Positions 35,331 to 44,528 of a DNA stretch of 64,000 nt are shown here, piece by piece; positions within the stretch are counted from its first letter, which is position 1; every line of letters starts with the position of its first letter. Under the pieces are notes generated by a model. The model saw only the letters and a list, made by a program, of their open reading frames with translations. It was not told the origin of the DNA and did not search any database. Source of the DNA: Bogoriella caseilytica (GTDB taxonomy: Bacteria; Actinomycetota; Actinomycetes; Actinomycetales; Actinomycetaceae); the NCBI RefSeq assembly GCF_003752405.1, contig NZ_RKHK01000001.1:2046001-2110000 (forward strand), given 5' to 3'. A program made the position numbers and the translations under genes.

Positions 35331-36248
35331 ATGGCATTGAGTGCGGACGCGACCGCGGCGATCATTCCGCCCACCGCGCATCGCCAGCGGCGATCGTGGC
35401 TGCCGTGGACCTTCATCGGGCCCTTCATGGCGGTCTTCGCCCTGGTGTTCCTCGCGCCGATTGCCTACTCGCTGTTCATCAGCCTCTTCCGCGACCAGCT
35501 TGTCGGTGGCTCGGTCTTCGTTGGGCTCGACAACTACGTGCGCGCGCTCAACGACCCTCAGTTCTGGGAGTCCCTCACCCGCGTCAGCCTCTTCCTCGTG
35601 GTCCAGGTGCCGATCATGCTCGGCATCTCGCTGTTCGTGGCGCTGGCGCTGGACAGCGCCCGTCTGTACGGCTCGAACTTCTTCCGTATCGCGATCTTCC
35701 TGCCCTACGCCGTACCCGCCGTCGTGGCTGCGCTGATGTGGGGCTTCATGTACGGCACGCGCTTCGGCCTCGTGGGCAATCTCAACGACCTCTTCGGGGT
35801 TTCCCTGCCGAACCCCCTCTCACCGGATCTCGTGCTGGTGGCCATCGGCAACATCGTCACGTGGGAGTTCGTGGGATACAACATGCTGATCTTCTACTCG
35901 GCGCTGCGCGTCATCCCGCACTCGCTCTACGAGGCAGCCGAGATCGATGGCGCCGGTCAGTGGCGGGTGGTCCGCTCGATCAAGCTCCCCGCCATCCGGG
36001 GCGCGCTGGTGATCGCCACGATCTTCTCCATCATCGGTAGCTTCCAGCTCTTCAACGAACCGAGCATCCTGCAGAGCTTGGCGCCGAACGCCATTACCAG
36101 CTACTTCACGCCCAACCTGTACGCCTACAACCTGTCCTTCTCCGGGCAGCAGTACAACTACGCCGCCACCGTTGCGATCATCATGGGCCTGGTCACCATG
36201 CTCGTGGCCTACGCCGTGCAGCTGCGTGGCATGCGCAAGGAGGCATGA
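35331..36248 (+). CDS. Sugar ABC transporter permease (MalF/LacF type)
   Basis: A 305-residue six-helix permease. GAGGAG lies five bases before the ATG. The EAA loop is LYEAAEIDGAGQWRVVRSIK (about residues 199–218). It is the first structural gene after the operator and so the first of the galactoside operon. The downstream permease is its partner. Confidence 0.9.
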   Translation: MALSADATAAIIPPTAHRQRRSWLPWTFIGPFMAVFALVFLAPIAYSLFISLFRDQLVGGSVFVGLDNYVRALNDPQFWESLTRVSLFLVVQVPIMLGISLFVALALDSARLYGSNFFRIAIFLPYAVPAVVAALMWGFMYGTRFGLVGNLNDLFGVSLPNPLSPDLVLVAIGNIVTWEFVGYNMLIFYSALRVIPHSLYEAAEIDGAGQWRVVRSIKLPAIRGALVIATIFSIIGSFQLFNEPSILQSLAPNAITSYFTPNLYAYNLSFSGQQYNYAATVAIIMGLVTMLVAYAVQLRGMRKEA

Positions 36249-36249
36249 C

Positions 36250-37182
36250 GTGGCCGTCAACGTCAATCCCGTACCGCTGGCCGCCGTCGCCAAGCCGAAA
36301 CGCCGCGCCACACTGAAGCCCCGCCGCGGCTCCCTGGAACGGCCGCGCCGCAGCCCTCTGCTCACCGTGGTCACCGGGATCGTGCTGATCTACAGCGTGG
36401 TGCCACTGCTATGGCTCTTCATCAACTCCACCAAGACCCAGAGCAGCCTCTTCTCCTCCTTCGGACTGTGGTTTTCCGGGGAGTTCGCGCTCTGGGACAA
36501 CATCGTCGCCACCGTCACCTACAACGACGGCGTCTTCCTGCGCTGGTTCGGCAACACGATCCTCTACGTCGTGGCCGGAGCAGGCGGTGCCACCTTCCTG
36601 GCGATCATCGGTGGCTACGCACTGGCCAAGTTCACCTTCCCCGGCAAGCGGGCGGTCTTCGCGGTGGTCATCGGCGCCATCGCGGTGCCGAACACGGCCC
36701 TGGCGGTGCCCACCTTCTTGATGTTCAGCCGGCTGGACCTGACGAACACTCCGTGGTCGGTGATCATCCCCTCGCTCATCTCGCCCTTCGGCCTCTACCT
36801 CATGTGGACCTTCGCGAGCGAGGCGATCCCCACCGAGCTGCTCGAGGCGGCCCGTGTCGACGGCGCGGGCGAGTGGCGCACCTTCTTCACCATCAGCCTG
36901 CGGCTCCTGGCCCCCGGCATCGTCACGGTGGTCCTCTTCACCACCGTGGCCACCTGGAACAACTACTTCCTGCCACTGATCATGCTCCGGGATCCCGCGT
37001 GGTATCCGCTGACGATCGGCCTCAACTCCTGGAATGCCCAGGCGGCCACCGCCGGTGGTGAAGCCATCTTCAACCTGGTGATCACCGGTTCTCTGCTCAC
37101 CATCGTGCCCCTCATCGCAGCATTCCTGCTGCTCCAGCGCTTCTGGCAGTCCGGTCTGGCTGCCGGAAGCGTCAAGGAGTGA
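36250..37182 (+). CDS. Sugar ABC transporter permease (MalG/LacG type)
   Basis: A 310-residue permease starting at a GTG one base after the upstream stop. A basic tail (PKRRATLKPRRGSLERPRR) precedes the first helix. The EAA loop is LLEAARVDGAGEWRTFFTIS (about residues 197–216). The open frame extends further upstream but that part lies inside the previous gene. As in the first sugar cluster, no dedicated ATPase gene is present. Confidence 0.9.
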   Translation: MAVNVNPVPLAAVAKPKRRATLKPRRGSLERPRRSPLLTVVTGIVLIYSVVPLLWLFINSTKTQSSLFSSFGLWFSGEFALWDNIVATVTYNDGVFLRWFGNTILYVVAGAGGATFLAIIGGYALAKFTFPGKRAVFAVVIGAIAVPNTALAVPTFLMFSRLDLTNTPWSVIIPSLISPFGLYLMWTFASEAIPTELLEAARVDGAGEWRTFFTISLRLLAPGIVTVVLFTTVATWNNYFLPLIMLRDPAWYPLTIGLNSWNAQAATAGGEAIFNLVITGSLLTIVPLIAAFLLLQRFWQSGLAAGSVKE

Positions 37183-37235
37183 AAGACCGCTCCCGCACCG
37201 ATTGACCCTGCACACCCTTTGACGAAGGAGTCACC

Positions 37236-38621
37236 ATGACCCGATCCACACCCCGCGCCCTCCGTGGCGTGGCCATCACCGCCGCAGCGGCCCTGGTCCT
37301 GGCCGCCTGCGGCAACGGCGCCGACGACGGCGACGCCCCGGACGGCGGCGAAGACGAATCCACCACCGACAACGAAGGTGACGAGCCGACGACCGACGAC
37401 GGCCACGACGATGCCCTCGGCGAGGGTGGTGAGATCACCGTGTGGGCCTGGGATCCGACGCTGGAGAGCGTGGCGTCCGACTTCATGGAGCTGCACGAGA
37501 ACGTCACCGTCGACATCGTCAACGTCGGCACCGGTGACGACCAGTACACCGCCCTGCAGAACGCGATCTCCGCAGGCAGCGGCGGGCCCGACATCGCGCA
37601 GGTCGAATTCTACGCCCTGCCCCAGTTCGTGCTGGGCGAGGCGCTCGCCGATCTCAGCCAGTACGGCGCGAGTGACCTCGACGGCACCTTCACCCCCGGC
37701 CCCTGGGGTGCAGTCACCCAGGACGAGGGCGTCTACGCCCTGCCGACCGACTCCGGCCCGATGGCGCTGTTCTACAACGCCCGGATCTTCGACGAGCACG
37801 GCCTGGACGTGCCCGAGACCTGGGAGGAGTACCGCGAGGTGGGCCGCGAGCTGCAGGACGCCGACCCGAACGCGCACATCACCAACGACACCGGCGACGC
37901 CGGCTTCACCACCAGCTTGATCTGGCAGGCCGGCGGCCACCCCTTCCAGGTGGACGGCACCGACATCACCGTGGATCTCGCCGACGAGGGCTCGCAGGTC
38001 TTCTCCGAGTTCTGGGAGACGATGGTCGACGAGGAGCTGGTCGCCCCGGTCTCCTCGTGGAGCGATGAGTGGTACCAGGGCCTCAGCGACGGGTCGATCG
38101 CGACCCTGGTGATCGGCGCCTGGATGCGTGGCAACCTCGAATCCAGCGTGGGCGAAGCCTCCGGCGACTGGGCCGTCGCCCCCATGCCCCAGTGGGAGGC
38201 CGGCGCCTCGGCCACGGCCGAGAACGGCGGGAGCTCGCTGGCCATCATGGAGGCCAGCCAGCAGCAGGAGCTCGCCTACGCCTTCCTCGACTACGCCACG
38301 GTCGGTGACGGCGTGCAGACCCGCATCGACGAAGGCGCCTTCCCCGCCACCGTCGAGCACCTGGAGGACGAGGACTTCACCACCGTCGAGTTCGACTACT
38401 TCGGTGGTCAGCGCGTCAACGAGGTGCTCGCGGACTCGGCTGCCAACGTCGTCGAGGGTTGGCAGTACCTGCCCTACCAGGTCTACGCCAACAGCATCTT
38501 CAACGACCACGTCGGTCAGGCCTACGTCTCGGGAACCACGATCGCCGAGGGCCTGGAGTCCTGGGAACAGGCTCTCGTGACCTACGGCAACGACCAGGGC
38601 TTCACCGTCAGCGCCGAGTAG
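37236..38621 (+). CDS. Sugar ABC transporter substrate-binding lipoprotein
   Basis: A 461-residue family 1 solute-binding protein. The lipoprotein signal ends LVLAAC (Cys about 25), followed by an acidic Asp/Glu/Thr linker of about 40 residues. The fold starts EITVWAWDPTLESVASDFMELH. It has the usual aromatic-rich sugar-binding face (DEWYQGLSDG, YLPYQVYANSIFN). It should bind galacto-oligosaccharides released outside the cell, judged from the adjacent glycosidases. A strong hairpin follows the gene. Confidence 0.9.
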   Translation: MTRSTPRALRGVAITAAAALVLAACGNGADDGDAPDGGEDESTTDNEGDEPTTDDGHDDALGEGGEITVWAWDPTLESVASDFMELHENVTVDIVNVGTGDDQYTALQNAISAGSGGPDIAQVEFYALPQFVLGEALADLSQYGASDLDGTFTPGPWGAVTQDEGVYALPTDSGPMALFYNARIFDEHGLDVPETWEEYREVGRELQDADPNAHITNDTGDAGFTTSLIWQAGGHPFQVDGTDITVDLADEGSQVFSEFWETMVDEELVAPVSSWSDEWYQGLSDGSIATLVIGAWMRGNLESSVGEASGDWAVAPMPQWEAGASATAENGGSSLAIMEASQQQELAYAFLDYATVGDGVQTRIDEGAFPATVEHLEDEDFTTVEFDYFGGQRVNEVLADSAANVVEGWQYLPYQVYANSIFNDHVGQAYVSGTTIAEGLESWEQALVTYGNDQGFTVSAE

Positions 38622-38627
38622 TACCCC

Positions 38628-38658
38628 GTGGGGGCGCGCCTGCCCGGCGCGCCCCCAC
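38628..38658 (+). terminator. Intra-operon hairpin after binding-protein gene
   Basis: A perfect 13-bp G/C stem (GTGGGGGCGCGCC with its complement) and a 5-base loop begins six bases after the binding-protein stop and ends 57 bases before the beta-galactosidase start. Such hairpins often stabilise binding-protein mRNA or partly terminate, which would give more binding protein than enzyme. Confidence 0.7.
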
Positions 38659-38715
38659 ACCATGCCCCGACGAACCCGCGCCCCACCGCACCCGCGCGCC
38701 ACCCCACGAGGAGCG

Positions 38716-40494
38716 ATGAGTACCTTCGAGATCGGCCCCGAGCACTTCCTGCTCGATGGGCGCGAGCACCAGATCCTGTCCGGTGCCATGCACTATTTCC
38801 GGATCCACCCCGAGCAGTGGGCCGATCGCATCGCCACCGCCCAGGCCATGGGGTTGAACACCATCGAGACCTACGTGGCGTGGAACTTCCACGCGCCGCA
38901 GCGGGGCGAGTTCCGCACCGAGGGCCAACACGACCTGGCGCGCTACCTCCGGCTGATCCATGACGCCGGCATGCACGCGATCGTGCGGCCCGGGCCCTAC
39001 ATCTGCGCGGAATGGGACAGCGGAGGGATCCCTGCGTGGCTGCTCGCCGATCCGCAGGTGCAGATGCGCCGCAGCGAGCCGCGTTACCTGGCGGCAGTCC
39101 AGGAGTACTTCGACGCCCTGCTGCCCCTCATCGCGCCCTTGCAGATCGATCAGGGCGGTCCGGTGCTCATGGTCCAGGTGGAGAACGAGTACGGCGCCTA
39201 CGGCGAGGACGCCGACTACCTCCGCACCCTCGTGACGATGATGCGTGACGGCGGGATCACCGTCCCGCTCTTCACCTGCGACCAGGCCGACGACCGCATG
39301 CTCGCCCGCGGTGGACTGCCGGAACTGCACCGCACCGCCACCTTCGGCTCCCGCAGCCCGGAGCGCCTGGCCACCTTGCGTCGCCACCAGCCCACCGGGC
39401 CGCTGATGTGCATGGAGTACTGGAACGGCTGGTTCGATGCCTGGGGCGAGGACCACCATGTGACAGACCCCCACGGCAACGCCGAGGACCTCCGGCTGCT
39501 GCTGGAATCGGGCGCCTCGGTCAACCTGTACATGGTGCACGGCGGCACCAACTTCGGATTCACCAGCGGCGCGAACGACAAGGGCAACTACCGCCCCACC
39601 ATCACCTCCTACGACTACGACGCGCCCATGGCCGAGGACGGCACCCCCACCGCCAAGTACGAGGCCTTCCAGGCCGTGCTCCGCGGGCACCAGCGCCTGG
39701 CGCCGGAGCCCGTGCCGCGCCGTGCGCCCGCGCCCTCCTTCGCCATCGAGGCACCATCGTCCAGCACCCCACTGTGGTCCGTCGTCGACGAGAACCTGGA
39801 ATGGGCCGACTTCCTCGAGGCGCCCACGCACGAGGAGATCGGTGCGCTCGCAGGCTTCTCGCTGTACCGCACCGAGCTCGACCTCCCCGAGCCTGCGCTG
39901 CTGACCATCGGAGAGAGCCGTGACCGCATCCAGGTCTTCCTCGATCGCCGGCCGGTGGGCGTGCTCGACCGTTCCGAAGGCCATCGCGCACTCAGCCTCC
40001 CCGGGCTTGGGCGCGTCACCCTGGAACTGCTCGTCGAGGACCAGGGCCGGGTGAACTACGGCCCCCGCATCGGTGAGCCCAAGGGCGTGATCGGCCCGGT
40101 CCTGCTCGACGGCGAGCCGGTGCGTCACTGGCAGGCCGCGCCGCTGCCGGTTGATGCGTGGGCGCAGGCGGCCGCTGCTGAGGCGCCCCCCGCTCCAGGG
40201 GTGTCGCTGCCGGGTCTGTCCGCTCCCTCACTGACGGTGTGGTCCCTTGGCGGGCGCACCCCGGCCGACCTCTTCCTGGACACCAGCGGTTTCGGAAAGG
40301 GCGTGGCGTGGTTCAACAACTGGAACCTCGGCCGCTTCTGGGGCAAGGGGCCGCAGCAGACCCTCTACGTACCCGCACCGCTGGTGTGTGAGGACGCCAA
40401 CACCCTGACCGTGCTCGAACTCCAGGGGGCGGCCGATGCCACGGCCCGCTTCCTCACCCATCCGCAGTGGTCGACGACGACCGCTGACGACTGA
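38716..40494 (+). CDS. Beta-galactosidase, GH35
   Basis: A 592-residue glycoside hydrolase family 35 enzyme. The TIM barrel begins HFLLDGREHQILSGAMHYFRI; the acid/base is E158 in VENEYGAYG and the nucleophile E234 in MEYWNGWFDAWG. Beta-sandwich domains follow (about residues 370–592), with GVAWFNNWNLGRFWGKGPQ typical of the last one. There is no signal peptide, so it cleaves imported beta-galactosides in the cytoplasm. GAGGAG precedes the ATG. Length is normal for bacterial GH35. Confidence 0.93.
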   Translation: MSTFEIGPEHFLLDGREHQILSGAMHYFRIHPEQWADRIATAQAMGLNTIETYVAWNFHAPQRGEFRTEGQHDLARYLRLIHDAGMHAIVRPGPYICAEWDSGGIPAWLLADPQVQMRRSEPRYLAAVQEYFDALLPLIAPLQIDQGGPVLMVQVENEYGAYGEDADYLRTLVTMMRDGGITVPLFTCDQADDRMLARGGLPELHRTATFGSRSPERLATLRRHQPTGPLMCMEYWNGWFDAWGEDHHVTDPHGNAEDLRLLLESGASVNLYMVHGGTNFGFTSGANDKGNYRPTITSYDYDAPMAEDGTPTAKYEAFQAVLRGHQRLAPEPVPRRAPAPSFAIEAPSSSTPLWSVVDENLEWADFLEAPTHEEIGALAGFSLYRTELDLPEPALLTIGESRDRIQVFLDRRPVGVLDRSEGHRALSLPGLGRVTLELLVEDQGRVNYGPRIGEPKGVIGPVLLDGEPVRHWQAAPLPVDAWAQAAAAEAPPAPGVSLPGLSAPSLTVWSLGGRTPADLFLDTSGFGKGVAWFNNWNLGRFWGKGPQQTLYVPAPLVCEDANTLTVLELQGAADATARFLTHPQWSTTTADD

Positions 40495-40498
40495 GGGG

Positions 40499-40541
40499 CT
40501 GGCAGCGCTGCCAGGACCCGAGATGCCAGCGCAGTGCTGGC
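40499..40541 (+). promoter_or_regulatory. Two adjacent inverted repeats between GH35 and GH30 genes
   Basis: CTGGCAGC-GCTGCCAG (40499–40514) is a perfect 16-bp palindrome, and GCCAGC-GCAGT-GCTGGC (40525–40541) is a related stem-loop sharing the GCCAGC/GCTGGC core. They fill the 72-base gap before the wall-anchored glycosidase gene. They could be a weak terminator or a second operator; the sequence does not decide. Confidence 0.5.
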
Positions 40542-40566
40542 GGACGCTTCAACGGAAGGATCTGCG

Positions 40567-43500
40567 ATGACGAAGACTCCACCGTGGCGCAGGGGGATCG
40601 CGCTGGGCGCCGGCGCGGCGCTCGCCGCCGGCACCCTGCTGGCCGCCGAGACCGGCACCGCCCCACCCGCTCAGGCGGCGCCCGAGAACGTGACCGTGAC
40701 ACCGAACCCGTGGTACGCGGGCGAAGCTTTCGAAGGCTGGGGCACCAGCCTCGTGTGGATGGCCAACGCCACCGGCGGGTACCCCGACGAACTCCGCGAG
40801 GAGCTCTACGAGCTCACCTTCGGCGAGGACGGCCTCCGACTGAACCTCGCCCGCTACAACATCGGCGGCGGCCACGCCTCGGATGTCACCGACTACCTGC
40901 GCCCCGGCGGTGCCGTCGAGGGGTACTGGGCTCCGGATGAGACCGGCGATCTCTACGGCGTGCCCACCACGGTGGAGAACCGCGACGAGGTCCTGCAGGC
41001 CTGGGACCCCGACGATCCGGAGCACTACGACTTCACCGCGGACGAGACCCAGCGCTGGTGGGTGGAGCGCCTGGTGGCCGATGACCGGATCGACCACTGG
41101 GAGCTCTTCGCCAACTCCGCGCCGTACTTCATGACCGAGAACGGCTACGTCTCGGGCGGGTTCAGCGCCACCGATGAGCAGCTACGCCCCGAGGCGATGG
41201 AGAAGTTCGCGAGCTACCTGGTCACGGTGGGGGAGTTCCTCGAAGCGGAGTACGGCCTTGAGGTCGACACCATCACTCCCTTCAACGAGCCCAACACCAA
41301 CTACTGGTCCACCTGGTTCGGCGACGACGGCGACAACCCCGTCGGCGGGCGCCAGGAAGGCATGCACGTCGGGCCGCAGCGTCAGGTCGACATGATCGGC
41401 GTCCTCGACGATCGGCTCGCCGGAGCCGGCACCAACGCCGTGATCTCCGCGATGGACGAGACCAACCCGGGCACCTTCGTGACCAACTGGAATGCCTACA
41501 CCCCCGAGGCTCGCGCGGCGGTCGGCCAGATGAACGTGCACACCTACGGCACCGGCAGCCGGCGCGTGGTGCGAGACCTCGCCAAGTCCGCCGACACCCC
41601 GCTGTGGATGAGCGAGATCGAGGGCAGCTGGGTCTCCGGTTTCAATCCACGCCCGATCGAGAACGGCCTCGGCATCGCCGAACGGATCCAGAGCGACCTG
41701 CGCGAGCTCGAGGCGAGCGCCTGGGTGCTTTGGCAGCCCATCGAGGATCTCTACAACATGGAACCCACCGGGGAGAACCTGAACTGGGGCTCGATCTTCG
41801 TCGATTTCGACTGTGTCGAGCAGCCTGACGGCGTCTGGCGCTCCGAGCGTCGCGTGGCGGACGCCGGCGGCGACTACGCCTCGGTGGAGGCCTGCGCGAT
41901 CACCCTGAACTCGAAGTTCGGGGCGATCCAGAACTTCACGCACTTCATCGAGCCGGGGGACCGGCTCGTGCCGACTGATTCCACGGCCACGACTGCGGCG
42001 ATCGACGGCGACAGCCTCACCCTGGTCTACCGGAACACCGCCGCCGAGGAGCGGGACGTCACCGTCGACCTCTCCGGCTTCACGACGCTGGCTCCCGGCG
42101 CCACTGCGCAGACCTTCACCACCACCGAAGGCACCGACGAGGACCCGGTGGCCAACGCGCTCGTGCCCGGCGACGTCGTGGCCGTGAACGGCGATGCCAC
42201 CGTGCGCGTGCCAGCCCGCTCCATCACCACGATCGTCATCGACGGCGTCTCCGGTGCCGTGGAGACGGTGACCGACGGCGCGGACTACCTGCTCACCGGC
42301 GTCGGCAGCGGCCACTCGCTCACTGTGGGCGACGGCGACCACGCCACCGTCATCGAGCCCGCCGGGACCACCGCCGACGAAGCAGCGGCCCAGGTGTGGA
42401 CCTTCCACGAGGCACCCGAGGGGGCACGCAGTGACGTGCGGCCCTACGTACTCACCGCAGCTGACGGGCGCGTGCTCGGCGCGACCGGGGCCGGTACGGA
42501 CCTGCGCGAGGTGAGCGTGGCTGAGGGGGCCACGCAGGCCCAGACCCGATGGATGCTCACCACCGAGGACGGGCAGACCTGGTCGCTGGTCAATGAAAGC
42601 CTCAGTCAATCGCTCGAGGTCAACGGTCAATCCACGACCGCCGGCGCTCAGGTGGGCACCTGGACCTCTGGTGGCGGGGCGCACCAGCGCTGGGAACTGC
42701 GTGACACCGCAGCGACCGGTTTCCAGCCGGTCGAGGTCAGCACGCTGGTGGGCGTGGAGCCCACTCTTCCGGGCAGTGTGGTCCCGCTGTACTCCTGGGG
42801 CGCGGGCCAGCCCGCGGAGGTCACCTGGGACATGCCGGATCCGCAGGCCTGGGAGAGTGCCGGTGAGGTCGTGGTCCCCGGGACGGCCACGGACGTGTAC
42901 GGCAATGAGATCGCGGCCGAGGCCACGGTGGTCGTGGGCAGCTTCACGGTCACCGATCCGGTCTCGCTCACCGTGCGCCAGGGCGTGGGCGTGGACACGG
43001 TGGCCCAGGCGGCCCCGCAGACCGTGCCGGCGCGCAGTGGTGCCTCGTTGCTCACCTTCCCCGCCGAGGTCGAGTGGGACTTCTCGGCCGTGACTCCCGA
43101 GCAGTTCGGTGACATCGGCGTGGTCTCCGTGCCCGGTGTGGCTCGCTCCAATGCGCAGGAGGAGGACCTCTCCGCGATGCTCTCGATCATCGTGACCGAG
43201 CCGGTTCCCGTGAATATCGCGCGCTGGGATACCACCACCGCCTCGGCCACGTTCACCGAGCCCGGGTACTCCGTGGAGGACACCCGCAACGGCATCCTCG
43301 ACGACAAGGCCTGGTCGAACTGGGTGAGCGGCACGAAGAACGAGTCCGACACCCTGAGCTACGAATTCGCCGATGTCGAGGACCTCGACTCGGCCACGGT
43401 CCACTTCTACCGCGACGGTGACCACGAATCCTGGCCCGAGGACTACACGGTCGAGTACCGCGACGTCGACGGCGAGTGGCACACGGTGCCCGGCCATGAG

Positions 43501-44487
43501 GAGGCTGTTCCGGTCGACGATCCCGCCGAGGGAAGCGCCGCGCCGGTGGCCGAGGTCGATCTCTCCGAGGTTACGGAGGCGACCGGGCTGCGTTTCGTGC
43601 TGAACGCTGCGCCTGACTCTTTCATGGTCGTCTCCGAGATCGAGATCATGGCGCTGGGTGCCGGTGTCGGATCGGTGGCGGATCTTGCCGATCTGCGGCT
43701 CGACGGCTCCACCGTTCCGGGCTTCGACCCCGAGGTGCCCGAGTACTCGGTGACCGTGGCAGGTGCACGCTTCCCCGTCATCACCGCCTTCGGCGTGGAC
43801 GAGGCCGCCTCGGTCGAGATCGAGGCGCCGACACCGGAGTCGCCCACCGCCGTGGTGCGCGTCACCTCCGCCGACGGCGAGAACGCACGCGAGTACTCGG
43901 TGGAGATCGAACGCCAGATCGCTCTGCTCGAACCCGTGGTGATCGGTGAGGTCGTCGAAGGCTACGGTGTCGCGGCCTATGCCGAGACGGATCCACAGGA
44001 TGCGGAGCTGAGCTACCAGTGGATGCTGGACGGAGAGCCGCTGGCCGGCGCGACGTCCGCTGCGGTGGAGATTCCGGCCGGCAGCGCCGGTTCGGAGTTG
44101 CAGGTGCTGGTGCAGGCCACCGCCGAGGGCTACCTCGGAGCCGAGGCGCTCAGTGCGGCCGCGGTCATCGCTGCGGCCGACGATGGGGACGACGGCGCTG
44201 GCGACAACGGTGGCGGTGGGGACGACGGCGCTGGCGACAACGGCGGTGGTGGTGACGACGGCGCTGGTGGTGACGATGGCGCCGGCGGTGACGACGGTGC
44301 TGGGGGCGACGATGGCGCCGGTTCCGGCGCGGACGACAGCGCGCCGGGCGCACCCCAGACGCCAGGAGCTCCCGGCAGCATGCCGGTGACCGGCGTGAGC
44401 AATGCCGGGCCGCTGCTGGCCGTAGTCAGCGTGATGCTGCTGGCCGGTGCGGCGCTGCTGTTCACCCGGCGGCGGCTGAGCGCGTAA
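40567..44487 (+). CDS. Secreted, wall-anchored GH30-type endo-glycosidase with multiple accessory domains
   Basis: A 1306-residue exported protein. A Sec signal with PPAQAA lies near residue 38. The GH30-like barrel (about 40–480) has the acid/base Glu in TPFNEPNTNYW and nucleophile Glu in LWMSEIEGSW, close to endo-beta-1,6-galactanases. Then come a beta-sandwich, a ricin-type lectin-like domain (about 570–715), Ig-like repeats, a discoidin-like module (about 880–1035) and a Gly/Asp-rich stalk. A sorting-signal-like tail follows: MPVTG, a hydrophobic helix and RRR. It probably degrades galactan at the cell surface and feeds the importer. Substrate is inferred. Confidence 0.85.
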   Translation: MTKTPPWRRGIALGAGAALAAGTLLAAETGTAPPAQAAPENVTVTPNPWYAGEAFEGWGTSLVWMANATGGYPDELREELYELTFGEDGLRLNLARYNIGGGHASDVTDYLRPGGAVEGYWAPDETGDLYGVPTTVENRDEVLQAWDPDDPEHYDFTADETQRWWVERLVADDRIDHWELFANSAPYFMTENGYVSGGFSATDEQLRPEAMEKFASYLVTVGEFLEAEYGLEVDTITPFNEPNTNYWSTWFGDDGDNPVGGRQEGMHVGPQRQVDMIGVLDDRLAGAGTNAVISAMDETNPGTFVTNWNAYTPEARAAVGQMNVHTYGTGSRRVVRDLAKSADTPLWMSEIEGSWVSGFNPRPIENGLGIAERIQSDLRELEASAWVLWQPIEDLYNMEPTGENLNWGSIFVDFDCVEQPDGVWRSERRVADAGGDYASVEACAITLNSKFGAIQNFTHFIEPGDRLVPTDSTATTAAIDGDSLTLVYRNTAAEERDVTVDLSGFTTLAPGATAQTFTTTEGTDEDPVANALVPGDVVAVNGDATVRVPARSITTIVIDGVSGAVETVTDGADYLLTGVGSGHSLTVGDGDHATVIEPAGTTADEAAAQVWTFHEAPEGARSDVRPYVLTAADGRVLGATGAGTDLREVSVAEGATQAQTRWMLTTEDGQTWSLVNESLSQSLEVNGQSTTAGAQVGTWTSGGGAHQRWELRDTAATGFQPVEVSTLVGVEPTLPGSVVPLYSWGAGQPAEVTWDMPDPQAWESAGEVVVPGTATDVYGNEIAAEATVVVGSFTVTDPVSLTVRQGVGVDTVAQAAPQTVPARSGASLLTFPAEVEWDFSAVTPEQFGDIGVVSVPGVARSNAQEEDLSAMLSIIVTEPVPVNIARWDTTTASATFTEPGYSVEDTRNGILDDKAWSNWVSGTKNESDTLSYEFADVEDLDSATVHFYRDGDHESWPEDYTVEYRDVDGEWHTVPGHEEAVPVDDPAEGSAAPVAEVDLSEVTEATGLRFVLNAAPDSFMVVSEIEIMALGAGVGSVADLADLRLDGSTVPGFDPEVPEYSVTVAGARFPVITAFGVDEAASVEIEAPTPESPTAVVRVTSADGENAREYSVEIERQIALLEPVVIGEVVEGYGVAAYAETDPQDAELSYQWMLDGEPLAGATSAAVEIPAGSAGSELQVLVQATAEGYLGAEALSAAAVIAAADDGDDGAGDNGGGGDDGAGDNGGGGDDGAGGDDGAGGDDGAGGDDGAGSGADDSAPGAPQTPGAPGSMPVTGVSNAGPLLAVVSVMLLAGAALLFTRRRLSA
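44179..44340 (+). repeat. Tandem repeat encoding Gly/Asp stalk
   Basis: Imperfect repeats of GACGACGGCGCTGG-type units encode two GDDGAGDNGGG-like blocks followed by four GDDGAG units, ending in an Ala/Pro-rich segment before the sorting signal. It forms the wall-spanning linker, and its copy number is likely to vary between strains. Confidence 0.85.
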
Positions 44488-44492
44488 CCCCC

Positions 44493-44528
44493 GCAGGGGG
44501 CCGATGGCAGCATCCACCGGCCCCCTGC
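44493..44528 (+). terminator. Terminator after GH30 gene
   Basis: A perfect 10-bp stem (GCAGGGGGCC / GGCCCCCTGC) with a 16-base loop starts six bases after the glycosidase stop. It lies in the region where the convergent lysR coding sequence should end. Confidence 0.7.

Noticed and set aside
36963-38789. 608-residue minus-strand open frame antisense to the sugar-binding lipoprotein
   Set aside because: Shadow of a high-GC gene; no motif and no ribosome site.
41182-44517. Very long minus-strand open frame antisense to the GH30 gene
   Set aside because: It is compositional: the sense gene has clear domains, and the antisense translation is low-complexity His/Arg/Gly with no homology beyond the LysR part. 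It is reported only as the missing lysR stop.
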